64,000 nt of DNA, taken from NCBI RefSeq assembly GCF_014211915.1, contig NZ_CP060040.1, positions 620,001 to 684,000 on the forward strand, in the 5' to 3' direction. The stretch comes from Burkholderia cenocepacia. GTDB taxonomy: Bacteria > Pseudomonadota > Gammaproteobacteria > Burkholderiales > Burkholderiaceae. The notes under the pieces were generated by a model. It saw only the letters and a program-made list of their open reading frames with translations, was not told where the DNA came from and made no database searches. The first letter of the stretch is position 1. Each line of letters opens with the position of its first letter. The position numbers were made by a program, and so were the translations under genes. This document shows positions 45,785 through 54,403 of this stretch, one piece after another.

Positions 45785-48271
45785 TCAGCCGGCCTGCGTG
45801 GCCCGCACCGCGCGTGAGGCGTTCACGGCACGGATTTCCACCGCGGGCGGCGCGTTGTCGTCAGCCGCCGCGGGCTTCCCGTCGATTCGCAATGGAATCA
45901 GCGCGATGCGCGCCGGCGTGCCGGGCGCGAGATGGAACCAGTCGTCGCCCGGCATGAAACCCGGCGCGTCGATCTGCACGTGGCGGGCGACGTGCCGGGT
46001 GTCGATGTCGACGTGCCAGGTCTCGCCGGTGCGCGACACGCATGCCTCGATCCCCGGTTCGCGGCGCGCCAGCACGGCCGGATGCGTGCGGGAGGGGAAA
46101 TGGAACGCCTGCGACAGCAGCGTGCCGTCGTCGGCGCGCAAGGTCGCGACGACCGTATCGTGTTCGCAAGGGCCGAAACGGTACGCGTAGGTCCAGTCGA
46201 AGAAGCGGCCGAGCAACTCGGCCGAGCCGAGCCGCACCGTGTCGTACGCGGCGATCCGCACCGGGCAGCCGGCCCGCGCGACCGGCGTGCGGCCGTCGCG
46301 CAGCGCGACCAGCTCGATCGCCGCCGACAGCGGCGCCGGGCGCTCGTTGACGACGTGCACGTCGAGCCCGTTCAGCCCTTCGTCGACGAGCAGCACCTGG
46401 ATCGGCTGCAGCACCTGGCGCAGCGCATACCAGGCCGATTTCGGCCGGTGCGCGGCGTCGATCACGCCCCATCCGGCGCCTGGCATCACGTCCTGGAACT
46501 GCCACACGAGCGCGCCGGCGCAGCGCGAGCCGGCGCGGCGCCATTCGGAAAACGTCTCGCGCATCACGTCCGCGATCACCGCACGCGACAGCTCGACATA
46601 GCGCGCCGGGTCCTCGCGCCGCAGCCGGTCGGGCGCGACGTCGTAGAGCGTCTGCAGATAGTGGTCGCGGATATCGTCGAAATCCCACGACGTGCCGGGG
46701 TCGCGCGGCACGGCCGCCTTCCAGCGCGGCTCGTGCACGCCGGGCCAGCCGAGTTCGGTGAGCGTCGCGTCGCAAGGCACGTTCGCGAACGCGAGGCATT
46801 CGCTCGCGAAGCGTACGTCCGCGCGGCGCGCGTCGTCGAGCGGACGCAGGTACGCGCCGACGCCGTAGTAGTGCGACACGCGTTCGCGCGGCGTGAACGG
46901 CAGCACGCCGCCGTCGGGCGAATCAGGCACGTAGGGGACATCGGGGCGGTGCGCGGCCGCGTGGTCGGCCAGCCGGTCGGCCGTCAATTCGAGGAAGCGC
47001 TGCTTCGGCCCGAGCCCCGACATCGCGGCTTGCTGCGCGATCTCGCTGCCGCCGCACAGCACCGCGAGCGACGGCGAGGCGCCGTGACGCGAGAGAAACT
47101 GGCTCGCTTCGCGATCGACGTTGGCCGCGAACGCGGGATCGTCGAGCGCGTAATCGAAGTTCGCGAAACCGAAGTCCTGCCAGACCAGCAGCCCGAGCCG
47201 GTCGCACGCCGCGTGGAACGTGTCGGCCTCGTAGGTCATCGTGCCGCCGACGCGGATCATGTTGAAACCGGCGTCGCGGGCGAGCCCGAGCAGGTGGCCG
47301 TAGGTCGCGTCGTCCGCGTGCAGCGCGAGCGGCGCGGCGCTGCTCCAGCATGCGCCGCGCGCGAACACGGGCACGCCGTTGATGCGCAGTCCGAACCCCT
47401 TGCCGTCGGCGCCGGAATCGATCTCGATCGTGCGAAAACCCGTCGAGCCGAGCGGCCGGCGCGTAGCGCCGATATGCAGCGCGATCTCGTAGAGCGCCGG
47501 TTCGCCGTGGGTATGCGGCCACCAGCGGCGCACGTTGGGGATCGCGACGCTCGTGCGCAGCCGGTCGGCGCCGGCCCGTTCGAGCGTCGCGTGATGTTCG
47601 CCGCACGACAGCCGCGCCGCGAACGTGTCGGGCAACGGCGCGGCGAACGTCAGTTCCGCATCGAGCCAGCCCGTGTCGCCTTCGACGCGGGCCTGCAGTT
47701 TGTAATCGGTGAGAACGTGCCCGTCGGCCGGATCGAGTACGTCGACGGGCCGCCACGGGCCGGTCGGCACGTACGGCGGAAACCAGCCCGGCATGTGCCC
47801 GAACAGCGACGTGCGGATCGTGCGCAGCCCGGCCGGCTCGGCCAGCCGTGTGCGCCAGCGCGCCCGGCGCGGTGCGCGTGCGTCGCGCAGGTGCGGCGCG
47901 AGTGCGCGGAAACAGATCGTCAGCCGATGCGTGCCGTCGAGCGACACGGGCACGTCGTGCGCGACGAACATGCTGTCGGAATGGAGGATCGGCGTGTCGT
48001 CGAGCCAGGCCTGCGCGAGCGTCGCGAGGCCGTGAAAGCGCAGGATGCGCGGCCCGCGCCCGCGCAGCTCGAGGCGGTACCAGTGGTCGCGCTCGTCGAG
48101 CGACGCGGCTTCGTCGAGCCGGCCGGCCAGCGCGAGCGCCTGCGCGACCGTGCCGGGCACCGGCGCCGCGATCCAGCCGCCGTGGTCGGCAGGGAGGTCG
48201 CGCGGGTCCCGCACGGCGCCCGCGGCCGTCGCCAGCATCGCCCACGCCGGCAGGGGGCGCGCGCGCGTCAC
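45785..48271 (-). CDS. GH2-type beta-mannosidase-like glycosidase
   Basis: An 828-residue cytosolic glycoside hydrolase family 2 protein. The sugar-binding, Ig-like and TIM-barrel domains are in the usual order. The jelly-roll start GGWIAAPVPGTVAQAL and the barrel motif NGVPVFARGACWSSAAPL are typical of beta-mannosidases. The acid/base Glu falls in VLCGGSEIAQQ and the nucleophile Glu in FASECLAFANVP. GTG 48271 is the start, overlapping the DUF1839 stop as GTGA. No signal peptide is seen, so the substrate would be intracellular. It is the last gene of the carrier-protein operon, an unusual place for a glycosidase. Confidence 0.87.
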   Translation of the reverse strand: MTRARPLPAWAMLATAAGAVRDPRDLPADHGGWIAAPVPGTVAQALALAGRLDEAASLDERDHWYRLELRGRGPRILRFHGLATLAQAWLDDTPILHSDSMFVAHDVPVSLDGTHRLTICFRALAPHLRDARAPRRARWRTRLAEPAGLRTIRTSLFGHMPGWFPPYVPTGPWRPVDVLDPADGHVLTDYKLQARVEGDTGWLDAELTFAAPLPDTFAARLSCGEHHATLERAGADRLRTSVAIPNVRRWWPHTHGEPALYEIALHIGATRRPLGSTGFRTIEIDSGADGKGFGLRINGVPVFARGACWSSAAPLALHADDATYGHLLGLARDAGFNMIRVGGTMTYEADTFHAACDRLGLLVWQDFGFANFDYALDDPAFAANVDREASQFLSRHGASPSLAVLCGGSEIAQQAAMSGLGPKQRFLELTADRLADHAAAHRPDVPYVPDSPDGGVLPFTPRERVSHYYGVGAYLRPLDDARRADVRFASECLAFANVPCDATLTELGWPGVHEPRWKAAVPRDPGTSWDFDDIRDHYLQTLYDVAPDRLRREDPARYVELSRAVIADVMRETFSEWRRAGSRCAGALVWQFQDVMPGAGWGVIDAAHRPKSAWYALRQVLQPIQVLLVDEGLNGLDVHVVNERPAPLSAAIELVALRDGRTPVARAGCPVRIAAYDTVRLGSAELLGRFFDWTYAYRFGPCEHDTVVATLRADDGTLLSQAFHFPSRTHPAVLARREPGIEACVSRTGETWHVDIDTRHVARHVQIDAPGFMPGDDWFHLAPGTPARIALIPLRIDGKPAAADDNAPPAVEIRAVNASRAVRATQAG

Positions 48272-49323
48272 CGCATGGCCGACACGGGCTCCGTGTCGTA
48301 GCGCACGGGCGTCACGTGCCGCAGCGGCGCACCGATCTGCCGCGCGCACGCGACGAGGTCGCCGTACGCGGCCTCGATCGCTTCGAGCGTCGAATCGCCG
48401 CGTTCTTCCTTGCCGCGTGCGCACGCGCGCGCGAGCCGGAATTCGAGCACCATCGCTTCCGACGCGATGCGATCGCACGCGGCGCGGATCTCGGCGAACG
48501 GCCCGGTGCAGCCGCTCGCCTGCAGCCAGCGCGCATAGTGGCCGAACAGTTCGAAATTCGCGCCGAGCTGCCGCACCGAATTGAACGAATACGCATGGAA
48601 GCGCTCGAGCGGGGCCTCCGCGAGGATGGGCGCGTCGGCCTGCAACTGCCGACGGAACGCCGCGATCGGATCGACGACCGGCAGGCGCCGCAGGTGGCGC
48701 TGCAACGCGGCGAGCGACGCTTCGCACAGCGCGCGCTCGTCGAGCGGCGCAAAGCGTCGCTTCGCGCATTCGACGTACGGCGGCAGCGTCATCGGCGAAC
48801 TGCTGCCGACGAGCCCGGTGTAGTCGAAATCCTCGGCGACGTAATAGCCGCTGTTGTGGAAGTAGCCGATCTGGTGCTTCGCGCGGTCGATTGCATCGAT
48901 GCCGATCGTCGTCTTCGTGTGCTGGGTGCGGTAGCTGCTGCCGCGCGTATCGGGCAGGAACCACGCATCGACCTCGACGATCATCAGGTGGCCGCGCGCG
49001 ACCTGCGTCTCGATGTGCTGGTCGAGCGGCTCGTAGATCGAATGTTCCTGCACGACGATCCCGTAGAGCCGCTCCAGCTCGTCGTGCGGAAACTTGAAGA
49101 ACGTGAACTGGTCGCCCTCGAAATCGAGCGCGATCGTAAACGGCAGCGCCGCGTACGGATTGAGGCCCCACCACCGGAGCACCTCGAGCCACATGTCGAC
49201 GTAGCAGTTGGTCTGTTTCCAGACCATCTCCTGACTGTGCAGCGGGTGCGGCCGGTAGTGGCGCGCGCGATGGCGCACGCTCTCGAACGACGCGTCTTCG
49301 CCGTCGCGGGAAACGAACCTCAT
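48268..49323 (-). CDS. DUF1839 family protein
   Basis: A 351-residue protein of the DUF1839 family, which I know only as a companion of amino acid:carrier-protein ligases. Visible blocks are HYRPHPLHSQEMVWKQTNCY, LDFEGDQFTFFKFP, VEVDAWFLPDTRGSSYRTQH and KTTIGIDAID. Two invariant-looking Cys/Trp-containing stretches near the start might form an active site. The likely role is to take the aminoacyl group from the carrier protein, or to modify it; this is inference from context only. It overlaps both neighbours by 4 bases. Confidence 0.75.
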   Translation of the reverse strand: MRFVSRDGEDASFESVRHRARHYRPHPLHSQEMVWKQTNCYVDMWLEVLRWWGLNPYAALPFTIALDFEGDQFTFFKFPHDELERLYGIVVQEHSIYEPLDQHIETQVARGHLMIVEVDAWFLPDTRGSSYRTQHTKTTIGIDAIDRAKHQIGYFHNSGYYVAEDFDYTGLVGSSSPMTLPPYVECAKRRFAPLDERALCEASLAALQRHLRRLPVVDPIAAFRRQLQADAPILAEAPLERFHAYSFNSVRQLGANFELFGHYARWLQASGCTGPFAEIRAACDRIASEAMVLEFRLARACARGKEERGDSTLEAIEAAYGDLVACARQIGAPLRHVTPVRYDTEPVSAMR

Positions 49324-50294
49324 CGCGTGCCCCACAGCACGTCGCGGACTGCTTGCGGCCATGCGTCGATGTCGAAGCCGTGATGACGGAACAGCGCGAG
49401 CGTGAGCCGCTCGAGGCCGAAGCCGACGCAGCCCGTGTGCGCGACGTCGCCCGTCGCGGTGCGGATGTCCCACAGCAGCCCGAAATGGTCCATGTGGTAG
49501 TTGAAGCTCAGGCACGCGGTCTGGCGATCGTCGTGCTCGATCGGGATCAGCAGCTCGAACTTCAGGTTCTGCTCGCGCTGGCTGTCCGCGACGATCTTGC
49601 CGCCGCGTCCGAAGAACGGGTCGTTCGCGAGATCGATCGCATTCGGCAGGCCCAGCGACTCGATCATCCGCGTGCCGCGTTCGATCCACGTCTCGCGGAA
49701 CGAGACGATCTGCTCGGGCGTGCCGATCCGCACGTACTCGCGCATCCGGAACAACTGCATGCGGGTCGGGTCGAGCGACGGTTCGTGACGGAAGCAGTAC
49801 GAGAACACGTCGACGATGCGGCCGTCGGCAGGCAGTGCGCCCGCGCGGGCGACGACGGGATAGACGGGGTAGCACGCGGCCGGCGTCATCACGACGTAGG
49901 TCGGCTTCTGGTTCTCGGTCCAGTCGTCGCCGCGATCGAGGCATTGCAGCACGCGCTGATGCTGGCGCTCGTCGCCGCAGAACGCATGCACGCTGCCCGC
50001 CAGTTGCGGGAAGCTCTTCATGTATTCGCTGCGCTCGAACTCCATGCGGCTCATCGCCGGCGGAAAGCGCAGCACTTCGGCCTGCTGGTCGGCGCCGATG
50101 CGCGTGACGAACGCGTCGAGCGCTTCGACCACGCGCTCGAATCGTTCGCTGCGGCCGAACAGGCCCTGGATACCGGTCGAAACCAGCAGGCCCGCGTCGA
50201 TCAGCGCGTCGCGCAGCGGATTGACGCCCGCGCGGTCGAGCGGTGCGTCGGCGGGAACGGAGGCGGCGGAGGGCACGGCGAGGCGATCGTTCAC
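49320..50294 (-). CDS. Amino acid:[carrier protein] ligase (aaRS-like)
   Basis: A 324-residue class II aminoacyl-tRNA synthetase homologue lacking a tRNA-binding domain. It should activate an amino acid with ATP and load it on the phosphopantetheine arm of the neighbouring carrier protein. The atypical SerRS-like zinc site is visible: Cys141 (TPAACYPVYP), Glu186 (FRMREYVRIG) and Cys289 (AHTGCVGFGLERL). Motif 2 is FRHEPSLDPTRMQLF and motif 3 GFGLERL. The start is GTG 50294, overlapping the dehydrogenase stop (GTGA). Glycine and alanine are used by characterised family members; the substrate here cannot be read from sequence. Confidence 0.9.
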   Translation of the reverse strand: MNDRLAVPSAASVPADAPLDRAGVNPLRDALIDAGLLVSTGIQGLFGRSERFERVVEALDAFVTRIGADQQAEVLRFPPAMSRMEFERSEYMKSFPQLAGSVHAFCGDERQHQRVLQCLDRGDDWTENQKPTYVVMTPAACYPVYPVVARAGALPADGRIVDVFSYCFRHEPSLDPTRMQLFRMREYVRIGTPEQIVSFRETWIERGTRMIESLGLPNAIDLANDPFFGRGGKIVADSQREQNLKFELLIPIEHDDRQTACLSFNYHMDHFGLLWDIRTATGDVAHTGCVGFGLERLTLALFRHHGFDIDAWPQAVRDVLWGTR

Positions 50295-51487
50295 GTATGT
50301 TTCTCCAGCGTCGCAGGACGCAGCGCGAGCAACAGGCTCGCAGTGTTGGCGGCAATGCGGTCGTTGCTGATCATCAGCGGCGCCGCGTGCAGGTCGCGAA
50401 TGTGGCGGCCGATGCTGAACGGCGTGCCTTGCTTGTAGCCGGCCATGCCGCAGATCATCATCGCCTGCTGCGCGACTTCGAGCGCGGTCGCCGACACGTA
50501 GGTCTTCAGCGTATTGATCTCGGCGGCCCAGGCCATGCCGGCCGACCACGAGCGGGCCGACGCGTTCGCGTGGAGGCGCAGCACGTTGTCGACGCGGGCC
50601 TGCATCGCCTGCATCAGCGCAAGCGATTCGGCGATGCGCCGCGCGGCGGGCGACGGCGCGCCGTCGGTCTGGCGCGCCTGTGCACGGAAGAACTGGTGCG
50701 CGCGATGAAACGCGTCGCCGGCCACGCCGATCCACACCGCGGCCCACAGGATGTGCGAGACCGGCACCATCGTTTCCTCGGCGATCTTCGCGAACGGCAC
50801 CGGCAGGCATTGCACGGCGGCGCCTTGCGCGTCCAGCACGAAGCCGTTGCTGCACGTGCCGCGCATGCCGAGCGTGTCCCATTCGCCGCGGCGCGTGAGC
50901 GTATAGCCGTCGCGCAGCAGCGTGACGAGCACCTGCTCGGAAGCCGGCGCATCCGCATCGCGTCGCGCGGTGGCGAGAATGCCGTCCGCGTAGTCGCCGT
51001 ACGAGATCGTCGGCGCGGATTTGTGCAGCCGGAATCCGCCGCCGTCGATCTCGAGTGCGCACTGGCTCGCGCGCAGGTTGCCGCCGACGCCGTCTTCCGA
51101 CGTGGCCGATGCGAGCAGCCATTGGTGGCGCACGAGCTGTTGCAGGAACAGCCGGTGCCAGCCCTGGTCGGCGGCGTGGTCGACGATGCAGGCGACCTGG
51201 ATCTGGTGCATCGCGAACACCATCGCCGACGACGCGCAAGCCTGGCCGAGGATCGAGCAGGCCGACGCGATGTCTTCCAGCGACGCGCCAGCGCCGCCGA
51301 GATGGGTCGGCACCATTGCGCCGAGCAGGCGGCGCGCGCGCATCGCCTCGATCGCCTCTACGGGGCAGCGCGCGTCGCGATCGACCGCATCGGCATGCTG
51401 GGCGGCGATCTGCGCGACGGCATGCGCGGCCTCGTCGAGCCGATGCGAATCGCTGTCGGACGCGAGTTCGGGAAGCAGCGCGCTCAT
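50291..51487 (-). CDS. Acyl-CoA dehydrogenase-like flavoprotein
   Basis: A 398-residue protein of the acyl-CoA dehydrogenase fold (N-terminal helices, beta barrel, C-terminal helices). Conserved parts include LLGAMVPTHLGGAGASLEDI and GEWDTLGMRGTCSNGFVLDA. The usual catalytic Glu region near the C-terminus is replaced by FSIGRHIRDLHAAPLMISND, so the base may differ. It lies between the carrier protein and the ligase with 4-base overlaps to each, so the substrate is probably an aminoacyl-S-carrier protein, oxidised to an imine or a dehydroamino acyl group. That reaction is inferred from analogy with prolyl-carrier-protein oxidases. Confidence 0.85.
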   Translation of the reverse strand: MSALLPELASDSDSHRLDEAAHAVAQIAAQHADAVDRDARCPVEAIEAMRARRLLGAMVPTHLGGAGASLEDIASACSILGQACASSAMVFAMHQIQVACIVDHAADQGWHRLFLQQLVRHQWLLASATSEDGVGGNLRASQCALEIDGGGFRLHKSAPTISYGDYADGILATARRDADAPASEQVLVTLLRDGYTLTRRGEWDTLGMRGTCSNGFVLDAQGAAVQCLPVPFAKIAEETMVPVSHILWAAVWIGVAGDAFHRAHQFFRAQARQTDGAPSPAARRIAESLALMQAMQARVDNVLRLHANASARSWSAGMAWAAEINTLKTYVSATALEVAQQAMMICGMAGYKQGTPFSIGRHIRDLHAAPLMISNDRIAANTASLLLALRPATLEKHT

Positions 51488-51735
51488 GCGGAGTGCTCGG
51501 TGCGTTGCAGCGTGGCGATCGTGTCCGCGAGCGCGTCGATGCTGCGGAACAGGTTGCGGTTCAGCATCTCGTCGGGAATCTCGATGTTGAACTGCTTTTC
51601 GATCGCGAGCATCAGCTGGATCGTATCGAGCGAGGAAAGGCCCGCTTCGTAGAGGTCGTCCCCGTCACCGATCGAATCGATCGCGGCTTCGAGGTGGGCG
51701 ACGTGCTTCAGGATGGTTCTGATTTCGTTTTTCAC
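51484..51735 (-). CDS. Acyl/aminoacyl carrier protein
   Basis: An 83-residue carrier protein. The phosphopantetheine attachment Ser35 is in EAGLSSLDTIQLML, followed by the family's helix III (AIEKQFNIEIPDEML). I start at GTG 51735 because GGAG lies 7 bases before it and the length then matches normal carrier proteins; ATG 51795 adds 20 residues with no ribosome site. It heads the five-gene operon: its stop overlaps the next start (ATGA). Partner of the amino acid:carrier-protein ligase. Confidence 0.9.
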   Translation of the reverse strand: MKNEIRTILKHVAHLEAAIDSIGDGDDLYEAGLSSLDTIQLMLAIEKQFNIEIPDEMLNRNLFRSIDALADTIATLQRTEHSA

Positions 51736-51914
51736 GTGCTGCTCCGGCGTGCGTGGTGTCGTCCGCTCGGGCAGACGCGCGATAAGCGCTGACATCCCCC
51801 CGGCAGTCCGGCATCAGTAGACCATTGGCAGACACGACGTTCTGTTCGCCACCCTACAAACGGCTGACCCGGCACGCGGGCGGCGCCGAAGCGCCGCTCC
51901 GGCCGGTGCGCCGA

Positions 51915-52697
51915 TCATGCGCGCGACGCGGCCGGCACGCCCGAGTCGGCCGACAGGATGCGCTTCATCTCGTCGCGCACGATCGCGCGGCAGCCGCACG
52001 ACATTTTTTCGAGGCCGTCGAGGTCCGCGAGCTCGATCGAGCTGCGGTATTGGCGAATCAGGCCGAGCTTCTGGATTTCGCCGGCGGCGTCCGTGACCGT
52101 TTCGCGCCGTACGCCGAGCATTTGCGCGAGCATGCTGTGCGTCACCTGGATCTCGATGCTGCGCGTGCGGTCGAACGCCAGCAGGAACCATCTGCATAAC
52201 TGATGTTTGAGCACGTGATGACGGCTGCAGAATGTGATCTGCGACACCTGCGCCATCAGCAGCCGCACGCAGACGAACACGAGGTGGCGAATCACCGGCG
52301 ACGCATCGAACGCGGCGGCGAACACACGCCGGTCGAGCCGGTAGACGAAGCCGTCGCGGCACGCGAGCGCACGGCACGGCATCCGGCCGCTGCCGCCGAT
52401 CACGTCGTCGCAGACCACGCTTTCGCTGCCGATCTCCGCGACTTCCAGCGTCATGCCGCCGGACGACACGTACTGCAGCGAAATCGCGGTCGTGACCGGC
52501 AGGTAGACCGCGGCGAGCATCTCGCCGGGTTCGCAGAGCACTTGCCCGGATTTCAGGTGAACGAGTTGCAGGTGGGGCGTCAGTGTGAGGAGTTCGTCGC
52601 GGTCGATGGCCGCGAGAAACCGGTTGGCATCGAAGCTGTGGGAAAGCTCGATCATGCCGTTCGCATGCGCGACGGCGTCGGCGGCCTGGTGAGTCAC
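51915..52697 (-). CDS. CRP/FNR-family transcriptional regulator (first of two)
   Basis: A 260-residue regulator with a cyclic-nucleotide-binding-like domain (ELLTLTPHLQLVHLKSGQVL, MTLEVAEIGSESVVCDD) and a C-terminal helix-turn-helix (HSMLAQMLGVRRETVTDAAG). No FNR cysteine cluster is obvious. GTG 52697 has GAGGA 8 bases upstream; the longer frame adds a hydrophobic stretch unlike the family. It is a paralogue of the protein at 53619 (same length, matching helix-turn-helix MLGVRRE). The carrier-protein operon follows 180 bases downstream on the same strand and may be its target. Confidence 0.88.
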   Translation of the reverse strand: MTHQAADAVAHANGMIELSHSFDANRFLAAIDRDELLTLTPHLQLVHLKSGQVLCEPGEMLAAVYLPVTTAISLQYVSSGGMTLEVAEIGSESVVCDDVIGGSGRMPCRALACRDGFVYRLDRRVFAAAFDASPVIRHLVFVCVRLLMAQVSQITFCSRHHVLKHQLCRWFLLAFDRTRSIEIQVTHSMLAQMLGVRRETVTDAAGEIQKLGLIRQYRSSIELADLDGLEKMSCGCRAIVRDEMKRILSADSGVPAASRA

Positions 52698-53035
52698 GGG
52701 CGCATCCTCGCAGGTTGGCGGTCGCGCGTCGTTTCGGCGAATCCCGGAACGGGATTTCGCACGATCGTGCGGACTTTTGTGGATCAAAAACGGAATGACG
52801 ATACTCGCGAAAAAGGCTAGCACGCAATTGAAATCGTCCAATTCCGCATTCTGTAATTTTACAAAGTTTGACGGTTGCGATTGCGCGCAAACGTTATGCC
52901 GATTTAATAATTCATTTCGCCAGAATTAATCATCCTGAAATGGAATCGTGTGCTCGCTTGTCATTCGATGTCGATAGGGAATCAATCGAACGACGTGCGC
53001 ATCGTACAGCGAAAGTGTCGGAAAGGCATTGAACA

Positions 53036-53050
53036 TTATTTGACAAATAA
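53036..53050. promoter_or_regulatory. 15-bp palindrome TTATTTG-A-CAAATAA
   Basis: Perfect 7-bp arms around one base. It is the longest of four dyads that cluster upstream of the berA-like gene and is a candidate CRP/FNR operator. Confidence 0.45.
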
Positions 53051-53072
53051 ATGGGGATCGCCTGATTTTTCA

Positions 53073-53160
53073 TTTGAATCAAAGGCTTGTGGGGGATGTG
53101 TGCGGCAGCGCACAGAGTGCCGGATGAGTGTGCCGATTCAAATTTGAGACAGTTTGAAAC
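53073..53160. promoter_or_regulatory. Cluster of three TTTGA-type palindromes
   Basis: TTTGA-A-TCAAA (53073-53083), TCAAATTTGA (53138-53147) and GTTTGAAAC (53152-53160) share the TTTGA/TCAAA half-site. Together with the dyad at 53036 they suggest repeated regulator binding sites. Confidence 0.4.
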
Positions 53161-53424
53161 GAGCGTGTGAGGTGCTGTGGCGCCGGTAAATGCTGCGCTG
53201 CACATCATGGAAACAATTGAAAATCGGTCGTAAGTATTTGAACGATAAGCGTCGTGGCCGCCGCGTAGCCGCCGTGATCCGATAGTCGGGAATTGATCAG
53301 TCGAATGCGCGCTGTGTCCAGCGGATGGAAGAGTGTCCGGAAATGAGACGTTTTTTTGCTTTTGGGGTCGGTTATTCGGGGGCGCTAAATCGGATGTGAT
53401 TCATATATTAAGGACGGGCGGCTA

Positions 53425-53441
53425 TTGGCACGTAAATCGCT
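53425..53441 (+). promoter_or_regulatory. Sigma-54 promoter upstream of the berA-like gene
   Basis: TTGGCACG-TAAA-TCGCT: the -24 element TGGCACG is perfect, the -12 element is TCGC (one change from TTGC), and GG and GC are 10 bases apart. Transcription would begin near 53452, about 165 bases before ATG 53619. The BerB-like activator encoded at 44352 is the obvious partner. Confidence 0.75.
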
Positions 53442-53618
53442 TATTCGGGCTGGCGTGTAGAGAACGGGACAGTCGACTCAATCGGGCAATGACAAACCGA
53501 TGGTCAGTCGGATTCAGGGTTGTGGGCCGCAACCGCTGTCAATGTCCTGGTGCGCATCGCGATAACGAATTCCGTGCATGCGGTTGCAGGCGGCGCGGAC
53601 GATAAAAGGGATACAGAC

Positions 53619-54401
53619 ATGCTTCATCTTCACTCGAGCTATTCGGCGAATGCCATTCTTGCTGCCCTCCCGGAGGACAGCATCCGCACCATCGCACCGC
53701 ATCTCGAACTGGTCAGGATCAAGGCCGGGATGCTCAACCGGGTCGGCGAGCCGATGCGTCATCTGCATTTTCCGACGACGGCGATGATGTCGGTCCAGCA
53801 CCTGATGGAGGATGGTGCGATGGTCGAGGTGGCGGTGGTGGGCCGCGAGGGCGTGGTCGGGCTGGGGACGCTGGTCGGCGGCATCGCGGCGTCGAACCGG
53901 GTCGAGGTGCGGATCGGCGGGATGGCTTATCGCGTGCCGAGTTGCGTGATGCGCGCCGAATTCGAGCGGTCGCCGCAGACCTATCGGCTGCTGCTCAACA
54001 CCTGCCAGGCGACGATGGCGCAGATCTCGCGCAGCGCGCTGTGCAACCGGCACCACTCGGTCAGCGAGCAGCTCAGCCGCTGGCTGCTGCTCGCGCACGA
54101 CCGGATCGACGGCGACGAGCTGGCGGTCACGCAGCAGACGATCGCGAACATGCTCGGCGTGCGGCGCGAGGGCGTGACGGAAGCGGCCGGGAACCTGCAG
54201 GAAGCCGGGCTGATCCGGCAGCGCCGCGGCCGCATCACGGTGCTCGACCGCGACGGCCTCGAACATCACGCCTGCGAATGCTACGACCTGATTCGCGCGG
54301 ACTATCGCCGGTTGCTCGGGACGCGCGGGAATGCGATGCCGGCGACGGTTCGCCCGCGCATGCCGGAAGGGCACCGCGGATTCCCCGCACACGGTGCGTG
54401 A
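53619..54401 (+). CDS. berA: CRP/FNR-family regulator, BerA-like
   Basis: A 260-residue regulator with a cNMP-binding-like domain (IRTIAPHLELVRIKAGMLN, AMVEVAVVGREGVVGLGTLV) and helix-turn-helix (QQTIANMLGVRREGVTEAAG). ATG 53619 follows AAGGG at 8 bases. Counting genes from the sigma-54 activator, its position matches BerA (Bcam1349), a c-di-GMP-binding activator of the biofilm polysaccharide genes in B. cenocepacia. The alternative is that the paralogue at 51915 is BerA. A sigma-54 promoter lies upstream. The priming transferase gene begins 2 bases after its stop. Confidence 0.75.
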   Translation: MLHLHSSYSANAILAALPEDSIRTIAPHLELVRIKAGMLNRVGEPMRHLHFPTTAMMSVQHLMEDGAMVEVAVVGREGVVGLGTLVGGIAASNRVEVRIGGMAYRVPSCVMRAEFERSPQTYRLLLNTCQATMAQISRSALCNRHHSVSEQLSRWLLLAHDRIDGDELAVTQQTIANMLGVRREGVTEAAGNLQEAGLIRQRRGRITVLDRDGLEHHACECYDLIRADYRRLLGTRGNAMPATVRPRMPEGHRGFPAHGA

Positions 54402-54403
54402 CG

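Larger units (their letters stand above)
52698..53618. other. AT-rich regulatory region between the two CRP/FNR genes
   Basis: No gene recognised. This 0.9-kb gap is much richer in A and T than its neighbours. It holds four palindromes between 53036 and 53160 and a near-consensus sigma-54 promoter at 53425-53441, all listed separately. Confidence 0.7.
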
